Shown in pieces: positions 35,716-45,578 of a DNA stretch of 64,000 nt (within the stretch, counting starts at the first letter, position 1; each line of letters opens with the position of its first letter). The notes under the pieces were generated by a model. That model saw only the letters and a list, made by a program, of their open reading frames with translations, was not told the DNA's origin and made no database searches. Both the position numbers and the translations under genes were made by a program. The DNA lies in assembly GCF_008830365.1 (NCBI RefSeq), contig NZ_WBKI01000005.1, positions 239,400 to 303,399 on the forward strand, given 5' to 3'. The stretch comes from Serratia proteamaculans (GTDB taxonomy: Bacteria; Pseudomonadota; Gammaproteobacteria; Enterobacterales; Enterobacteriaceae).

Positions 35716-35750
35716 CGAATAATCCCCTAATATTCGTTATCACTATTCGA
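35716..35750. promoter_or_regulatory. LysR-type operator in SDR/LysR divergent region
   Basis: CGAATA (35716-35721) pairs with TATTCG (35731-35736), 9 bp apart, followed by another TATTCG at 35744-35749. The sites lie just upstream of the LysR ATG and the SDR start. Confidence 0.5.
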
Positions 35751-35767
35751 ATCAAGCGAACAATCCC

Positions 35768-36661
35768 ATGGACAGAATTGATGCCATGCGTCTGTTCACC
35801 CGCGTGGTAGAACAGCGTAGTTTTACCCAGGCCGCACAGGATCTGGGCCTGCCGCGCTCGACGGTGACCGATGCCATCAAACAGCTGGAGGCCCGGTTGC
35901 AGGTACGGCTGCTGCAGCGCACCACCCGCCACGTCAGCCCGACGCTGGATGGCGAGGCCTATTATCAGCGCTGCCTGACTATTTTGGCGGATATCGAAGA
36001 TGCCGAGATGGCATTTGCCGGTGCCAGGCCGCGCGGGCTGTTGCGTATCGATGTGCACGGCACGCTGGCGCGTCACTTCCTGCTACCGGGGTTGCCCGAC
36101 TTTCTGGCGCACTATCCGGATATTGAATTGTTCATGAGCGAAGGCGATCGGCTGGTGGACCCGGTGCGCGAAGGTATCGACTGCGTGGTGCGAGTCGGTA
36201 AGCTGAAAGACAGCGATATGGTAGCGCGTCGGTTAGGCGAGCTGGAGGAAGTGACCTGCGCAGCCCCCGACTACCTGCAACGCTTCGGGACACCACTTAA
36301 CATCGGTGAGCTTGCAGGGCACCGCATGGTGGGTTTTCGCTCCTCAGCCAGCGGCACCATTATGCCTTTGGAATTTAACGTCGCAGGTCAGCCGCAGCAG
36401 GTGATGCTGCCCTGCACGGTGTCGGTCAGCGCGGCGGAAAGCCTGGTGGCCGCGGCGCGCATGGGACTGGGGATTATTCAGGTGCCGCGCTATCACCTGC
36501 GCGACGATTTGGCCAATGGCAGCCTGCTGCCGCTGTTGCCGCAATACCCTTCCACACCGATGCCGGTCTCGCTGCTGTATCCGCGCAGCCGACAACTTTC
36601 ACCTCGGGTGCGGGTATTTATCGACTGGTTCAGCAAGGCTTTTACCGCACGCAACGGTTAA
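35768..36661 (+). CDS. LysR-family transcriptional regulator
   Basis: A 297-residue LysR regulator of the CrgA-like group. The helix-turn-helix is DAMRLFTRVVEQRSFTQAAQDLGLPRSTVTDAIKQLEARLQVRLLQRTTRH (about 5-55), and the effector domain includes RIDVHGTLARHFLLPGLPDFL and REGIDCVVRVGKLKDSDMVARRLGELEEV. It is divergent from the SDR gene, likely its target. The co-inducer is unknown. Confidence 0.9.
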   Translation: MDRIDAMRLFTRVVEQRSFTQAAQDLGLPRSTVTDAIKQLEARLQVRLLQRTTRHVSPTLDGEAYYQRCLTILADIEDAEMAFAGARPRGLLRIDVHGTLARHFLLPGLPDFLAHYPDIELFMSEGDRLVDPVREGIDCVVRVGKLKDSDMVARRLGELEEVTCAAPDYLQRFGTPLNIGELAGHRMVGFRSSASGTIMPLEFNVAGQPQQVMLPCTVSVSAAESLVAAARMGLGIIQVPRYHLRDDLANGSLLPLLPQYPSTPMPVSLLYPRSRQLSPRVRVFIDWFSKAFTARNG

Positions 36662-36664
36662 CAA

Positions 36665-36682
36665 GCCGCCCGTCAGGGCGGC
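36665..36682. terminator. Hairpin between LysR and MBL genes
   Basis: GCCGCCC / GGGCGGC around GTCA, a 7 bp GC stem between convergent genes, without a clear T run. Confidence 0.5.
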
Positions 36683-36689
36683 CAGCGGT

Positions 36690-37634
36690 TTATAGTGCAC
36701 CGTAGTCCAGAGGTACCCAGTCGTATCCTTCACCCTGCTGATTCAGATAGCCCAATCCCGGGAATGACAGATGCGCAGCGCCCACCAGTACACTCTGCCG
36801 GGCGCTATCACCAAAGACTCGCAGGCGCTGAGCCACCGCCGCTTTTGCATCGCTGTCGAAACTTATGGCAACGCGCGGATCGGGAAGCTGCACTGCCGCC
36901 ACATGGATCAGATCGCCAATCACCAGCAGCTTTTTACCTTCGCTCTCGACCAGATAAATGCTGTGCCCCGGCGTATGGCCGTGAGCCGCGAACGCGCTGA
37001 TCCCTCGCGACAACTCACCGTCACTGGAGAAAGATTTAAAGTGCCCGGCAGCCTGATAGGGTTTGATCGCCGCCATTGCCCTTTCAAACGAGGCTCTGTC
37101 TTCGCTTTTCGCCTGCTTCAATCGGCTCTCGCTCAGCCAAAAATCGGCATCCTGCTGACTGGCGCGCACCACCGCATTCGGGAATACCGCCTTGCCGTTT
37201 TGCGACAGGCCGCCGAGATGGTCCGGGTGCAGGTGGGTCAGATAAATTTCGTCCACCTGCTGCGGCTGGTAGCCGGCGGCCTTCAGGTTGGCAACCAGCT
37301 TGCCCACCCCGTTCCCCAGCAACTTGCCGGCACCGGTATCAATCAGGATCAGCTTACTGCCGGTGTTGATCAGATAGGCATTGACCGAGGTGACCACCGG
37401 TTGTTTCTGATGGCGCTCGGCCAAGGCGGTTTCGATCTGCTTTGGCGAGCTGTTAAGCAGCAGTTTTTCCACCGGCAAACGGAGCACGCCATCGGACAAG
37501 GCGGTGACCTCATAGCTGCCCAGCATGATGCGATAAAAACCCGGCGCAGGGGTTTTCACCTGTGGCGCAGCGGCCAGAGTTTGCAGCGACATGACGGCCA
37601 GCGCCGTCCCCAGCAGGTAACGTTTCCAGAACAT
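36690..37634 (-). CDS. Exported MBL-fold metallo-hydrolase
   Basis: A 314-residue periplasmic protein with a signal peptide (LGTALAVMSLQTLAAA). The metal site is EIYLTHLHPDHLGGLSQNG (HxHxDH), followed by FAAHGHTPGHSIYLV and LVIGDLIHVAAVQLPD, the usual metallo-beta-lactamase-fold ligands. It resembles lactonase-like MBL proteins; a role in quorum quenching cannot be read from the sequence. It is a single-gene unit. Confidence 0.88.
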   Translation of the reverse strand: MFWKRYLLGTALAVMSLQTLAAAPQVKTPAPGFYRIMLGSYEVTALSDGVLRLPVEKLLLNSSPKQIETALAERHQKQPVVTSVNAYLINTGSKLILIDTGAGKLLGNGVGKLVANLKAAGYQPQQVDEIYLTHLHPDHLGGLSQNGKAVFPNAVVRASQQDADFWLSESRLKQAKSEDRASFERAMAAIKPYQAAGHFKSFSSDGELSRGISAFAAHGHTPGHSIYLVESEGKKLLVIGDLIHVAAVQLPDPRVAISFDSDAKAAVAQRLRVFGDSARQSVLVGAAHLSFPGLGYLNQQGEGYDWVPLDYGAL

Positions 37635-37715
37635 AACGACTCCTTATTGTAAATTTGGCAGCGCTAAGTATTGACGCAAAACCCAGAGCCTGCCCGCAAG
37701 AGCGATGACACAGGC

Positions 37716-37742
37716 AAAAAAAATCCCCGCGGGGGCGGGGAA
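37716..37742 (-). terminator. Terminator after the 2HCT transporter
   Basis: On the minus strand CCCCGC-CCCC-GCGGGG is followed by ATTTTTTTT, 27 bp past the transporter stop. Confidence 0.82.
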
Positions 37743-37768
37743 AGGCAAAGAAAACTGAGGTTTTTTTG

Positions 37769-39124
37769 TTATACGAAGAATTTGGCCAGGACTAACAAAG
37801 AGAGTGAGACATTGATCGCACCGCCGATACGGGTGGCAATCTGGGCAAACGGCATCAGCGACATGCGGTTACCGGCAGTCAGGATGGCCACATCACCGGT
37901 GCCGCCCTGCCCGCTCTGGCAGCAGGAGACAATCGCCACGTCGATCGGGTGCATGCCAATTTTTTTGCCGACGAAGAAACCGGTCGCCACCAGGGTGGTA
38001 ACGGTGCTGACAATCACCACCAGGTTTTGGAGAGTGAAGGCGTTAACCAGTTCCTGCCATGGGGTGATGGCTACGCCAACGGCAAACAGGATTGGGTAGG
38101 TCACCGCCGTGCGGAAGAACTTATACACCACCTGCGAACCTTCCTGAATTCGTGGTGAAACACCGTGTGCCAGCTTCACCGCTACCGCCGCGAACAGCAT
38201 ACCAACCGGGGCAGGCAGGCCAATCATGCGGTGCAGCAGCATTCCCACCATGTACAGCAAGATGGCCAACAGCGCGCCACAGGCAATGGTGTTGACATCC
38301 ACCTTGCCGCTGATTTTATCCACCGCGCTCATTTCGCTGTCGCCCTGCTTGCTCGGCATCAGGCTACCTTCACCGGTCAGGTGCGGGTAGCGTTTACCGA
38401 GTTGGTTGAGCAAACCGGCAAGCACAATGGCGGTCAAACTGCCGAGCATCACGATCGGCAAAATACGCCCTAACGCCACCCCCTGCTCCATATGCAGGAT
38501 TGCCGCGTAGCCCATCGACAGCGGTATCGCGCCCTCACCGACGCCCCCGGCCATGATCGGCAAGATCAGGAAGAAGAAGATTTGGAACGGCTCCAGCCCC
38601 AGCGCCATGCCGACCGCCATGCCCACCAGCATGCCGGCAATCTCGCCGCACAGCATCGGTGCAAAGATACGCAGGAAGCCCTGGATCAACACCTGACGGT
38701 TCATGCTCATAATGCTGCCGACGATAATGCAGCAGATATAGAGATACAGAATATTTGTCGACTTGTAGAACTTGGTGGTCGACTCCACCACCACATCCGG
38801 CAGCAGGCCGTAATGCACCAGCGCGGAAGGAATAAAGGTGGCGCAAATGGCTGCGGCCCCCATTTTGCCGATCAGCGGCAGGCGTTTGCCAAACTCGCCG
38901 CAGGCAAAACCGAAGAAGGCCAATGTAGCAACCATCACCACGATATCGCTGGGTAATTTCCCTTCCAGGCAATCCAGTAAAATAAGTACGCCGGCCAGAA
39001 CGAAGAACGGCAACGGAATAATCCCTACTTTGTAATTGTCCAGTATGTGCCACCATTTTTCACGCAACGGTATTTCAGCCGTTTTGTCTTTGGCAACGAG
39101 GTAAGAATCATCTGTTGTGCTCAT
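37769..39124 (-). CDS. 2-hydroxycarboxylate transporter (CitS/CimH-like)
   Basis: A 451-residue secondary transporter of the 2HCT family. Membrane segments run through the whole chain; the two re-entrant GGxG loops are visible as IMAGGVGEGAIPLSMGYA and SCCQSGQGGTGDVAILTAGNRM, the family signature. Members carry citrate, malate or lactate with sodium or protons. It reads divergently from a CitA/CitB two-component pair, so it is very likely a citrate-type transporter, but no citrate lyase or oxaloacetate decarboxylase genes are near. Confidence 0.92.
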   Translation of the reverse strand: MSTTDDSYLVAKDKTAEIPLREKWWHILDNYKVGIIPLPFFVLAGVLILLDCLEGKLPSDIVVMVATLAFFGFACGEFGKRLPLIGKMGAAAICATFIPSALVHYGLLPDVVVESTTKFYKSTNILYLYICCIIVGSIMSMNRQVLIQGFLRIFAPMLCGEIAGMLVGMAVGMALGLEPFQIFFFLILPIMAGGVGEGAIPLSMGYAAILHMEQGVALGRILPIVMLGSLTAIVLAGLLNQLGKRYPHLTGEGSLMPSKQGDSEMSAVDKISGKVDVNTIACGALLAILLYMVGMLLHRMIGLPAPVGMLFAAVAVKLAHGVSPRIQEGSQVVYKFFRTAVTYPILFAVGVAITPWQELVNAFTLQNLVVIVSTVTTLVATGFFVGKKIGMHPIDVAIVSCCQSGQGGTGDVAILTAGNRMSLMPFAQIATRIGGAINVSLSLLVLAKFFV

Positions 39125-39209
39125 AATCTGGCCTCTTATTAGTTTGTTCGGCCATCATAGAGAAACGCACGGATTACCTGCTGTGATTTTGTTCAAAATT
39201 AAAAAGGGT

Positions 39210-39285
39210 TTTTAATGGTGGTTATGGTTTCTATGGTGTTAATTAGGGTTATGTAAAATACAGCGAGGTTTTAATGGTGTTAATG
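39210..39285. promoter_or_regulatory. Repeated TTTTAATGGTG sites in the transporter / citAB divergent region
   Basis: ATGGTG in a T/A-rich frame recurs: TTTTAATGGTG (39210-39220), CTATGGTGTTAAT (39231-39243) and TTTTAATGGTGTTAATG (39269-39285). They are candidates for binding by the CitB/DpiA response regulator. The whole 39125-39451 stretch is AT-rich and non-coding. Confidence 0.5.
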
Positions 39286-39451
39286 TTATTTTAACTTTAA
39301 AACTTATCAGTTTTATTGCAGTCGTTTAATACCGCGACCCATTAAGGATAAACCCGTGGCGGCGATCACAAGTTGATCGGGCGCAATATTACATTAACCA
39401 CGACTCATGATAGGGTAAGCGCTCAGGATCTCTCAGGACGCCCCCCAGGCC

Positions 39452-41050
39452 ATGCGCATAAAACTCTCATTTCAAATCAAGCTATTCCTGTGCCTGGTCG
39501 CCTTCTCCTGTGTGCTGTTAACCTTTATCGGTGCTTATACCTACTATCAGTTGGATGCCCAGTTGCACCGCGACCTCGGCGCGCGGGCGCAAGTACAGGC
39601 GCGGGAGATTGCCCTGATCCCGTCCCTGGTCACCGCAGTGGAAAAAAACGATCCGGTAAAAATCGCCGAGCTGATGAAAAAAATACGTGCCAGCAGTGAT
39701 GCCAGCTATATCGTGATCGGCGATAAACAAACCCGGCATCTTTACCACTCTGAATATACTGATCGTGTCGGTACCCCGATGGTCGGCGGCGATAACCAAG
39801 AGGTGCTGGAAGGCAAAAGTATTATTTCCATCCGCAAAGGCGGCATCGGAATTTCATTGCGTAGCAAAGCACCGATTATGGATGACAATAATAAGGTTAT
39901 CGGTATTGTCTCGGTCGGCTATCTGAAATCACATATCGATAACCTGAATGCCAGAACCCTGACGCAAATTGTGGTGTCGATTGTGATGTTATTAATCGCC
40001 CTGTTTGTCTTTTCCTGGCTGTTATCGAAGAATTTAAAACGCCAGATGTTCTGGCTGGAGCCGAAGGAAATTGCGCTGCTGGTGCGCCAACAAAAGGCCC
40101 TGCTGGAAGCGATTTATGAGGGTGTAATTGCCGTCGATCCCCAGTTGCAGATCATCACCATCAACCACGCAGCACGTGAATTACTGGATCTGCGTCAACC
40201 CGCCGGGGCCTTGATGGGACGTGAAATTGGCGAGCTGATCCAGTCACAGCCGGACTTTTTCGGCGCTTCCCAGTTGGGACACGACACCCATGATGAGGTT
40301 TGCCGTTTCAACCACGTGCGGGTCATCGCCAGCCGGGTACGGATTATGCAGGAAGAAGAGTTGCAAGGCTGGGTGATCAGCTTCCGCGACAAGAACGACA
40401 TCAATACCTTGAGCAGCCAACTCAGCCAGGTCAAACGCTACGCTGACAACCTGCGTATCATGCGCCATGAACAGCTCAACTGGACCGCCACCCTCGCCGG
40501 GCTGTTACATATGCAGCGCTACGACGAAGCGATCCGTTATGTTGAGGCTCAGTCGGAAGGCGCACAGGAGATCCTCGACTTTATTTCTCAGCGTTTCAGT
40601 TCTGCGGCACTTTGCGGCCTGCTGTTGGGCAAGTACTCCAGTGCGAAGGAAAAAGGCGTTGAGCTGCGCTTCGATCCCGCCTGTCAGCTGGGGCAAATCC
40701 CGGCGGCGCTGAACGAAACCGAACTGATGTCGATCATTGGCAATTTGCTGGATAATGCGGTTGACGCTACGCTGCATTGCGATGCGCCGCATGAAGCGGT
40801 AGAACTCTATATTAGCGATAACGGCAATGAGTTGGTGATTGAAGTGGCCGATCGCGGTACCGGCATTGCCCCCGAGGTGCGTGATACGCTGTTCGAACAA
40901 GGCGTCACCACCAAAGATGACAAAGGTGACCACGGCATCGGCCTGCATTTGGTCGCCAGCCACGTAGCGCAGGCGCATGGCAGCATAGAAGTGTCGGACA
41001 ACGAGCCGCACGGCACCATTTTTTCTTTGTTTATCCCTAAACAATCTTGA
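39452..41050 (+). CDS. CitA/DpiB-type sensor histidine kinase
   Basis: A 532-residue membrane sensor. It has two membrane segments (about 8-28 and 170-190) around a periplasmic PAS-like domain (about 35-165) that would bind a carboxylate, then a cytoplasmic PAS (about 205-310) and a kinase domain. The phosphorylated histidine is in RIMRHEQLNWTATLAGLL, the ATP site in NLLDNAVDATL, EVADRGTGIAPEV and DHGIGLHLV. It lies divergent from the transporter and 11 bp before the response regulator, the layout of citAB / dpiBA. Confidence 0.9.
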   Translation: MRIKLSFQIKLFLCLVAFSCVLLTFIGAYTYYQLDAQLHRDLGARAQVQAREIALIPSLVTAVEKNDPVKIAELMKKIRASSDASYIVIGDKQTRHLYHSEYTDRVGTPMVGGDNQEVLEGKSIISIRKGGIGISLRSKAPIMDDNNKVIGIVSVGYLKSHIDNLNARTLTQIVVSIVMLLIALFVFSWLLSKNLKRQMFWLEPKEIALLVRQQKALLEAIYEGVIAVDPQLQIITINHAARELLDLRQPAGALMGREIGELIQSQPDFFGASQLGHDTHDEVCRFNHVRVIASRVRIMQEEELQGWVISFRDKNDINTLSSQLSQVKRYADNLRIMRHEQLNWTATLAGLLHMQRYDEAIRYVEAQSEGAQEILDFISQRFSSAALCGLLLGKYSSAKEKGVELRFDPACQLGQIPAALNETELMSIIGNLLDNAVDATLHCDAPHEAVELYISDNGNELVIEVADRGTGIAPEVRDTLFEQGVTTKDDKGDHGIGLHLVASHVAQAHGSIEVSDNEPHGTIFSLFIPKQS

Positions 41051-41061
41051 GCACCCGAATA

Positions 41062-41748
41062 ATGCAACCAGAAGCACTGGACGTTTTGATCGTGGAAGAT
41101 GAGCCGCAGTTGGCCACGCTGCACGCCGAGTTCATTGAGCAGAACTTTGCTCTGCGGGTGGTGGCCTATGCCGCCACGCTGGCCGAGGCCAGAGCCAAGG
41201 TCAAAACCCACCAGCCACGGTTAATCCTGCTGGATAACTTTTTGCCGGACGGCCAGGGGATTGAGCTAATGGAGGAAGCCGCAGTGAAAAATCCCGGCTG
41301 TTCGGTGATCTTCATTACCGCCGCCAGCGATATGAACACCTGCAGCCAGGCGATCCGCAACGGCGCTTTCGATTACATCATTAAACCGGTGTCCTACAAA
41401 CGACTGCGCAACTCGCTGGAACGCTTTATGCAGTTTGTTCAAACCCAGCGCACCTTTAAGGTGATCGACCAAAGCAACGTCGACGCGCTGTATAACCTGC
41501 AATCCAAACAGTTCTCCAGCGAGCCCAGCGCCAAGGGCATTGAAACCAATACGCTGGAGTTGGTGCAGGCGCTGTTTATCGAACAGCCGGAGGTTGCGCA
41601 CGCGGTGGAAGACGTGGTCGAACAGGTCGGTATCAGTAAAACTACCGCCCGGCGTTATCTGGAATATTGCGTCGCTACCCAGTTCGTACGCGTAGAGATG
41701 ATGTACGGCAATATTGGCCATCCACGCCGCCTGTATCGCAAGGCGTAG
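41062..41748 (+). CDS. CitB/DpiA-type response regulator
   Basis: A 228-residue response regulator. The receiver domain has VLIVEDEPQLATLHAEF (acidic pocket), the phosphorylated aspartate in LILLDNFLPDGQGIELM and the lysine in YIIKPVSYKRLRNSLERF. The C-terminal helix-turn-helix QVGISKTTARRYLEYCVATQFVRVEM matches DpiA. ATG 41062 is chosen; TTG 41047 overlapping the kinase stop is an alternative. It would turn on the divergent transporter. Confidence 0.9.
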   Translation: MQPEALDVLIVEDEPQLATLHAEFIEQNFALRVVAYAATLAEARAKVKTHQPRLILLDNFLPDGQGIELMEEAAVKNPGCSVIFITAASDMNTCSQAIRNGAFDYIIKPVSYKRLRNSLERFMQFVQTQRTFKVIDQSNVDALYNLQSKQFSSEPSAKGIETNTLELVQALFIEQPEVAHAVEDVVEQVGISKTTARRYLEYCVATQFVRVEMMYGNIGHPRRLYRKA

Positions 41749-41850
41749 GCTGACATCAGGCTGTCATATTAAGCGGATAATATGCCTGCGACGATATCCC
41801 CTCGATATCGGCACCTGTCGTTAAAAACTGATGAAATACTGATGACTTTT

Positions 41851-41876
41851 ACCCGACCTCTGGTCGGGTTTTTTAT
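41851..41876 (+). terminator. Terminator after citB/dpiA
   Basis: The 8 bp stem ACCCGACC / GGTCGGGT around TCT is followed by TTTTTTAT. Confidence 0.88.
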
Positions 41877-42055
41877 TGTCTGATAAGACGACTCAGCGAG
41901 TAAATAATAGCGTTAATACAATGGGATTATTTTTACTTAAAACCAAGCGTTTACGGGGAATATCAAACGCAAATAATTGAATATTCACCGCACTACCATA
42001 ACCAATAGAAATGTTGATGTAAATCGCTAATATCCCATTCAGCGGACATTGAGGG

Positions 42056-42083
42056 TTGTCTCAGATATCCACTGTGTTAGGGT
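42056..42083 (+). promoter_or_regulatory. proU-type osmotic promoter
   Basis: -35 TTGTCT (42056-42061), 16 bp spacing, -10 TAGGGT (42078-42083). E. coli proU P2 has the same -10 and a very similar flank (TTGCCTCAGAT...GTTAGGGTA), so osmotic control is probably conserved. Confidence 0.8.
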
Positions 42084-42155
42084 ATAGGGGACTATTATTT
42101 TCTATTGGGACATTTTTTATCGTTTGATAATTCATCAGAGGAAACAGCAAATTGC

Positions 42156-43358
42156 ATGGCAATTAAACTCGAAGTAAAGAACCTGTATAAGATATTTGGC
42201 GAACATCCGGATCGCGCATTCAAACTGATTGAGAAAGGTCTGACAAAAGACCAACTGCTTGAAAAAACCGGGTTATCATTAGGCGTAAAAGACGCCTCTC
42301 TGGCCATTGAAGAAGGCGAGATATTTGTCATCATGGGGCTTTCCGGTTCCGGAAAATCCACCCTGGTACGCCTTCTCAATCGTCTGATAGAACCCACCCG
42401 CGGACAGGTGCTGATTGATGGCGAGGATATATCGAAAATATCCGACAGCGCACTGCGTACCGTACGTCGTAATAAGATCAGCATGGTGTTTCAATCATTC
42501 GCTTTAATGCCACATATGAATGTATTGAATAACACTGCATTTGGCATGGAATTAGCCGGCATTCCTCCTCAGGAACGCCAGGATAAAGCACTGGAAGCCC
42601 TGCGTCAGGTAGGACTGGAGAATTATGCCTATGCTTATCCTGATGAACTTTCCGGTGGCATGCGCCAGCGCGTAGGATTAGCCCGCGCCATGGCAAATAA
42701 TCCGGATATATTATTGATGGATGAAGCCTTCTCGGCGCTCGATCCCTTAATCCGTACCGAAATGCAGGATGAGCTGGTCAAATTACAGGCCCAGCATCAG
42801 CGCACCATCGTCTTTATTTCTCACGATTTGGACGAAGCTATGCGCATTGGCGATCGTATTGCCATCATGCAAGGCGGTGAGGTGATTCAGGTCGGCACGC
42901 CGGAGGAAATATTAAATAATCCGGCCAACGATTATGTACGTACCTTCTTCCGTGGCGTAGATGTCAGCCATGTTTTCAGCGCCAAGGATATCGCCAAGCG
43001 TCGTCCGGTAGCGCTTATTCGTAAAACCCCCGGTTTTGGTCCTCGGTCGGCGTTACAGCTGCTGCGCGATGAAGATCGTGATTATGGTTATGTTGTTGAA
43101 CGCGGAAAGAAATTTATCGGCGTGGTGTCGGTAGATTCGCTCAAGCAGGCACTGGCGGCCAATCTGACGCTGGATGATGCCCTGCTGGAAGCGCCCGCCC
43201 CGGTACCGGCCGACATGCCGCTAAGCGAACTGATTTCATTGGTCGCTTTGGCGCCTTGCGCGGTACCTGTGGTCTGCGAAGAAAACAACTATATCGGAAT
43301 CATTTCCAAGGCCATGCTGTTGCAGGCCCTGGATAAAGAGGGCCCAACGAATGAGTGA
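42156..43358 (+). CDS. proV: Glycine betaine/proline ABC transporter ATP-binding protein ProV
   Basis: A 400-residue ABC ATPase with CBS domains. Walker A is [19 protein letters not shown], the signature [17 protein letters not shown], Walker [25 protein letters not shown], and the switch histidine [15 protein letters not shown]. The C-terminal CBS pair (about 280-395) senses ionic strength in this family. ATG 42156 ([15 protein letters not shown]) matches E. coli; a longer start is not conserved. It overlaps proW by 8 bp and follows a proU-type promoter. Confidence 0.97.
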   Translation: MAIKLEVKNLYKIFGEHPDRAFKLIEKGLTKDQLLEKTGLSLGVKDASLAIEEGEIFVIMGLSGSGKSTLVRLLNRLIEPTRGQVLIDGEDISKISDSALRTVRRNKISMVFQSFALMPHMNVLNNTAFGMELAGIPPQERQDKALEALRQVGLENYAYAYPDELSGGMRQRVGLARAMANNPDILLMDEAFSALDPLIRTEMQDELVKLQAQHQRTIVFISHDLDEAMRIGDRIAIMQGGEVIQVGTPEEILNNPANDYVRTFFRGVDVSHVFSAKDIAKRRPVALIRKTPGFGPRSALQLLRDEDRDYGYVVERGKKFIGVVSVDSLKQALAANLTLDDALLEAPAPVPADMPLSELISLVALAPCAVPVVCEENNYIGIISKAMLLQALDKEGPTNE

Positions 43359-44469
43359 TACAACACAAGATCCCTGGGCCACTGCGCCTGTCGACCCCAG
43401 TGCCGCACCGGCCGCTGACGCTGCAAACTCGGCAGCTCCCGCCGGCGATGCCTGGTCCAGTACGCCACCACCGGCGACCCATGACGCCGCCAGTCAGGCC
43501 GCTCAAGGCTCAGACTGGCTGAATAGCGCCCCAGTCCAGCCGGAGCACTTCAACCTGCTGGATCCGTTCCACAAGACCTGGATACCCTTTGACTCCTGGG
43601 TCACCCACGGCATTGATTGGCTGGTGCTGCACTTTCGCCCGCTGTTCCAGGGGATCCGCGTGCCGGTCGATTTTATCCTCAGCGGTTTTCAACAATTGCT
43701 GCTCGGTATGCCGGCTCCGATCGCCATTCTGCTGTTCTCGCTCATTGCCTGGCAGCTCTCCAGCCTCAGCATGGGTGCCGCTACGCTGGTCTCGCTGATA
43801 GCCATCGGCGCTATTGGTGCCTGGTCGCAGGCCATGGTGACGCTAGCGCTGGTATTGACCGCCCTGTTCTTCTGTATCGTCATAGGGTTGCCACTCGGCA
43901 TCTGGCTGGCGCGCAGCAAGCACGCAGGGAAAATCATACGGCCATTGCTTGACGCCATGCAGACCACGCCGGCCTTCGTCTATCTGGTGCCGATTGTCAT
44001 GCTGTTCGGTATCGGTAACGTGCCCGGAGTAGTGGTCACCATTATCTTCGCCCTGCCGCCGATCGTGCGGCTGACTATCCTGGGCATCAAACAGGTGCCG
44101 GAAGATCTGATCGAAGCCGCTGAATCCTTTGGTGCCAGCCCGCGCCAGCTGCTGTTTAAAGTGCAGTTGCCACTGGCGATGCCGACCATTATGGCCGGGG
44201 TAAACCAAACGCTGATGTTGGCACTGTCGATGGTGGTGATCGCCTCGATGATCGCCGTCGGCGGTCTGGGCCAGATGGTACTGCGCGGTATCGGTCGTCT
44301 CGATATGGGGCTGGCCGCCGTCGGCGGGGTCGGTATCGTGATCCTGGCGATTATTCTCGACCGCCTTACCCAGTCGCTGGGGCGCGATCGCCGCAGCAAA
44401 GGCATGGGACGTTGGTACGCACACGGCCCCATCGGCCTGGTCACCCGGCCCTTCATCAAAAAGCCTTAA
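43351..44469 (+). CDS. proW: Glycine betaine/proline ABC transporter permease ProW
   Basis: A 372-residue membrane permease. It begins with a hydrophilic, alanine/proline-rich N-terminal stretch (about 1-50) as in E. coli, then six or seven membrane segments; the EAA loop for docking the ATPase is [32 protein letters not shown] (about 250-280). It overlaps proV by 8 bp and is followed by two proX genes. Confidence 0.96.
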   Translation: MSDTTQDPWATAPVDPSAAPAADAANSAAPAGDAWSSTPPPATHDAASQAAQGSDWLNSAPVQPEHFNLLDPFHKTWIPFDSWVTHGIDWLVLHFRPLFQGIRVPVDFILSGFQQLLLGMPAPIAILLFSLIAWQLSSLSMGAATLVSLIAIGAIGAWSQAMVTLALVLTALFFCIVIGLPLGIWLARSKHAGKIIRPLLDAMQTTPAFVYLVPIVMLFGIGNVPGVVVTIIFALPPIVRLTILGIKQVPEDLIEAAESFGASPRQLLFKVQLPLAMPTIMAGVNQTLMLALSMVVIASMIAVGGLGQMVLRGIGRLDMGLAAVGGVGIVILAIILDRLTQSLGRDRRSKGMGRWYAHGPIGLVTRPFIKKP

Positions 44470-44531
44470 TCGCCCTGCCCCCGGCGCTGGCCGGGGGCAC
44501 CGACAGCACGAATAAAATCGAAGGAACCACT

Positions 44532-45527
44532 ATGCGCTCGACAGGAATTTGGGCTTTTGCCCTGACTTCATTGCTTGGCACACAGGCGTTCGCCGTCGAA
44601 CTTCCCGGCAAAGGCGTCACGGTTAAACCCTTGCAAAGCACCCTCGCCGAAGAAAGCTTTCAGACCGAGCTGGTCAACCGTGCGCTGGTCAAGCTGGGCT
44701 ATAACGTCCAGCCCACCGCCGAGGTGGAATACAATATTGCCTATACCTCTATCGCTTCCGGTGACGCCACCTACATGGCGGTAAACTGGGATCCGCTTCA
44801 AACCGACATGTACCAAAGCGCCGGCGGCGACAAAAAGTTCTATCGCCAGGGCGCCTATATCACTAATGCGGCACAGGGTTATCTGATCGACAAGAAAACG
44901 GCTGATCAATACCACATCAGCGATATTTCCCAGTTGAAAGATCCCAAGCTGGCCAGGCTATTTGATGCCGACGGTGACGGCAAGGCCGATCTGGCCGGCT
45001 GTGAGCCCGGCTGGGTGTGCGGCAGCGCGATCAACACGCATATCAAAGCCTATGGCCTGAGCAACACGGTTACTCAAAACCAGGGTAACTACTCCGCCAT
45101 CATCGCCGACACCCTGACCCGCTATAAACAGGGCAAACCGGTGCTGTACTTCACCTGGACGCCGTATTGGGTCAGCGACGAACTGGTGCCCGGCCGCGAT
45201 GTGGTCTGGCTGACCGTGCCGTTCTCCGCCAGCCCGGGTTCGTTGAAAGACAAGGATACCGCCTTGCCGAACGGCAAAAATTACGGCTTCTTCGTCAATA
45301 ACGAGCATATCGTCGCCAACAAGCTGTGGGCGCAGGCCAACCCGGCGGCGGCCAAGCTGTTCGCCATCATGAAACTGCCGTTGGCGGACGTTAACGCGCA
45401 GAACCTGCGTATGCACAAGGGCGAGAACAGCGCCGACGATATACAACGCCACGTAGACGGCTGGATTAAAGCCCATCAGGCCACCTTTGATGGCTGGGTC
45501 AGCACCGCTGCTGCGGCAGCGAAATAA
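44532..45527 (+). CDS. proX: Glycine betaine-binding periplasmic protein ProX, copy 1
   Basis: A 331-residue substrate-binding protein with a signal peptide ending about FAVEL (residue 21). The betaine cage tryptophans appear conserved: [21 protein letters not shown] and [16 protein letters not shown] 44532 follows AAGGAACC; a longer start at 44412 would run inside proW. It is a tandem paralogue of the following gene. A second copy may widen the range of osmoprotectants. Confidence 0.95.
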   Translation: MRSTGIWAFALTSLLGTQAFAVELPGKGVTVKPLQSTLAEESFQTELVNRALVKLGYNVQPTAEVEYNIAYTSIASGDATYMAVNWDPLQTDMYQSAGGDKKFYRQGAYITNAAQGYLIDKKTADQYHISDISQLKDPKLARLFDADGDGKADLAGCEPGWVCGSAINTHIKAYGLSNTVTQNQGNYSAIIADTLTRYKQGKPVLYFTWTPYWVSDELVPGRDVVWLTVPFSASPGSLKDKDTALPNGKNYGFFVNNEHIVANKLWAQANPAAAKLFAIMKLPLADVNAQNLRMHKGENSADDIQRHVDGWIKAHQATFDGWVSTAAAAAK

Positions 45528-45578
45528 TCCCGACGTGCCGGAAATCCCGGCTTCATAACATAAAAAAGGTATTTCACT

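Noticed and set aside
36771..37652. 293-codon plus-strand frame in the MBL gene
   Set aside because: Shadow of the signal-peptide-bearing metallo-hydrolase gene on the other strand.
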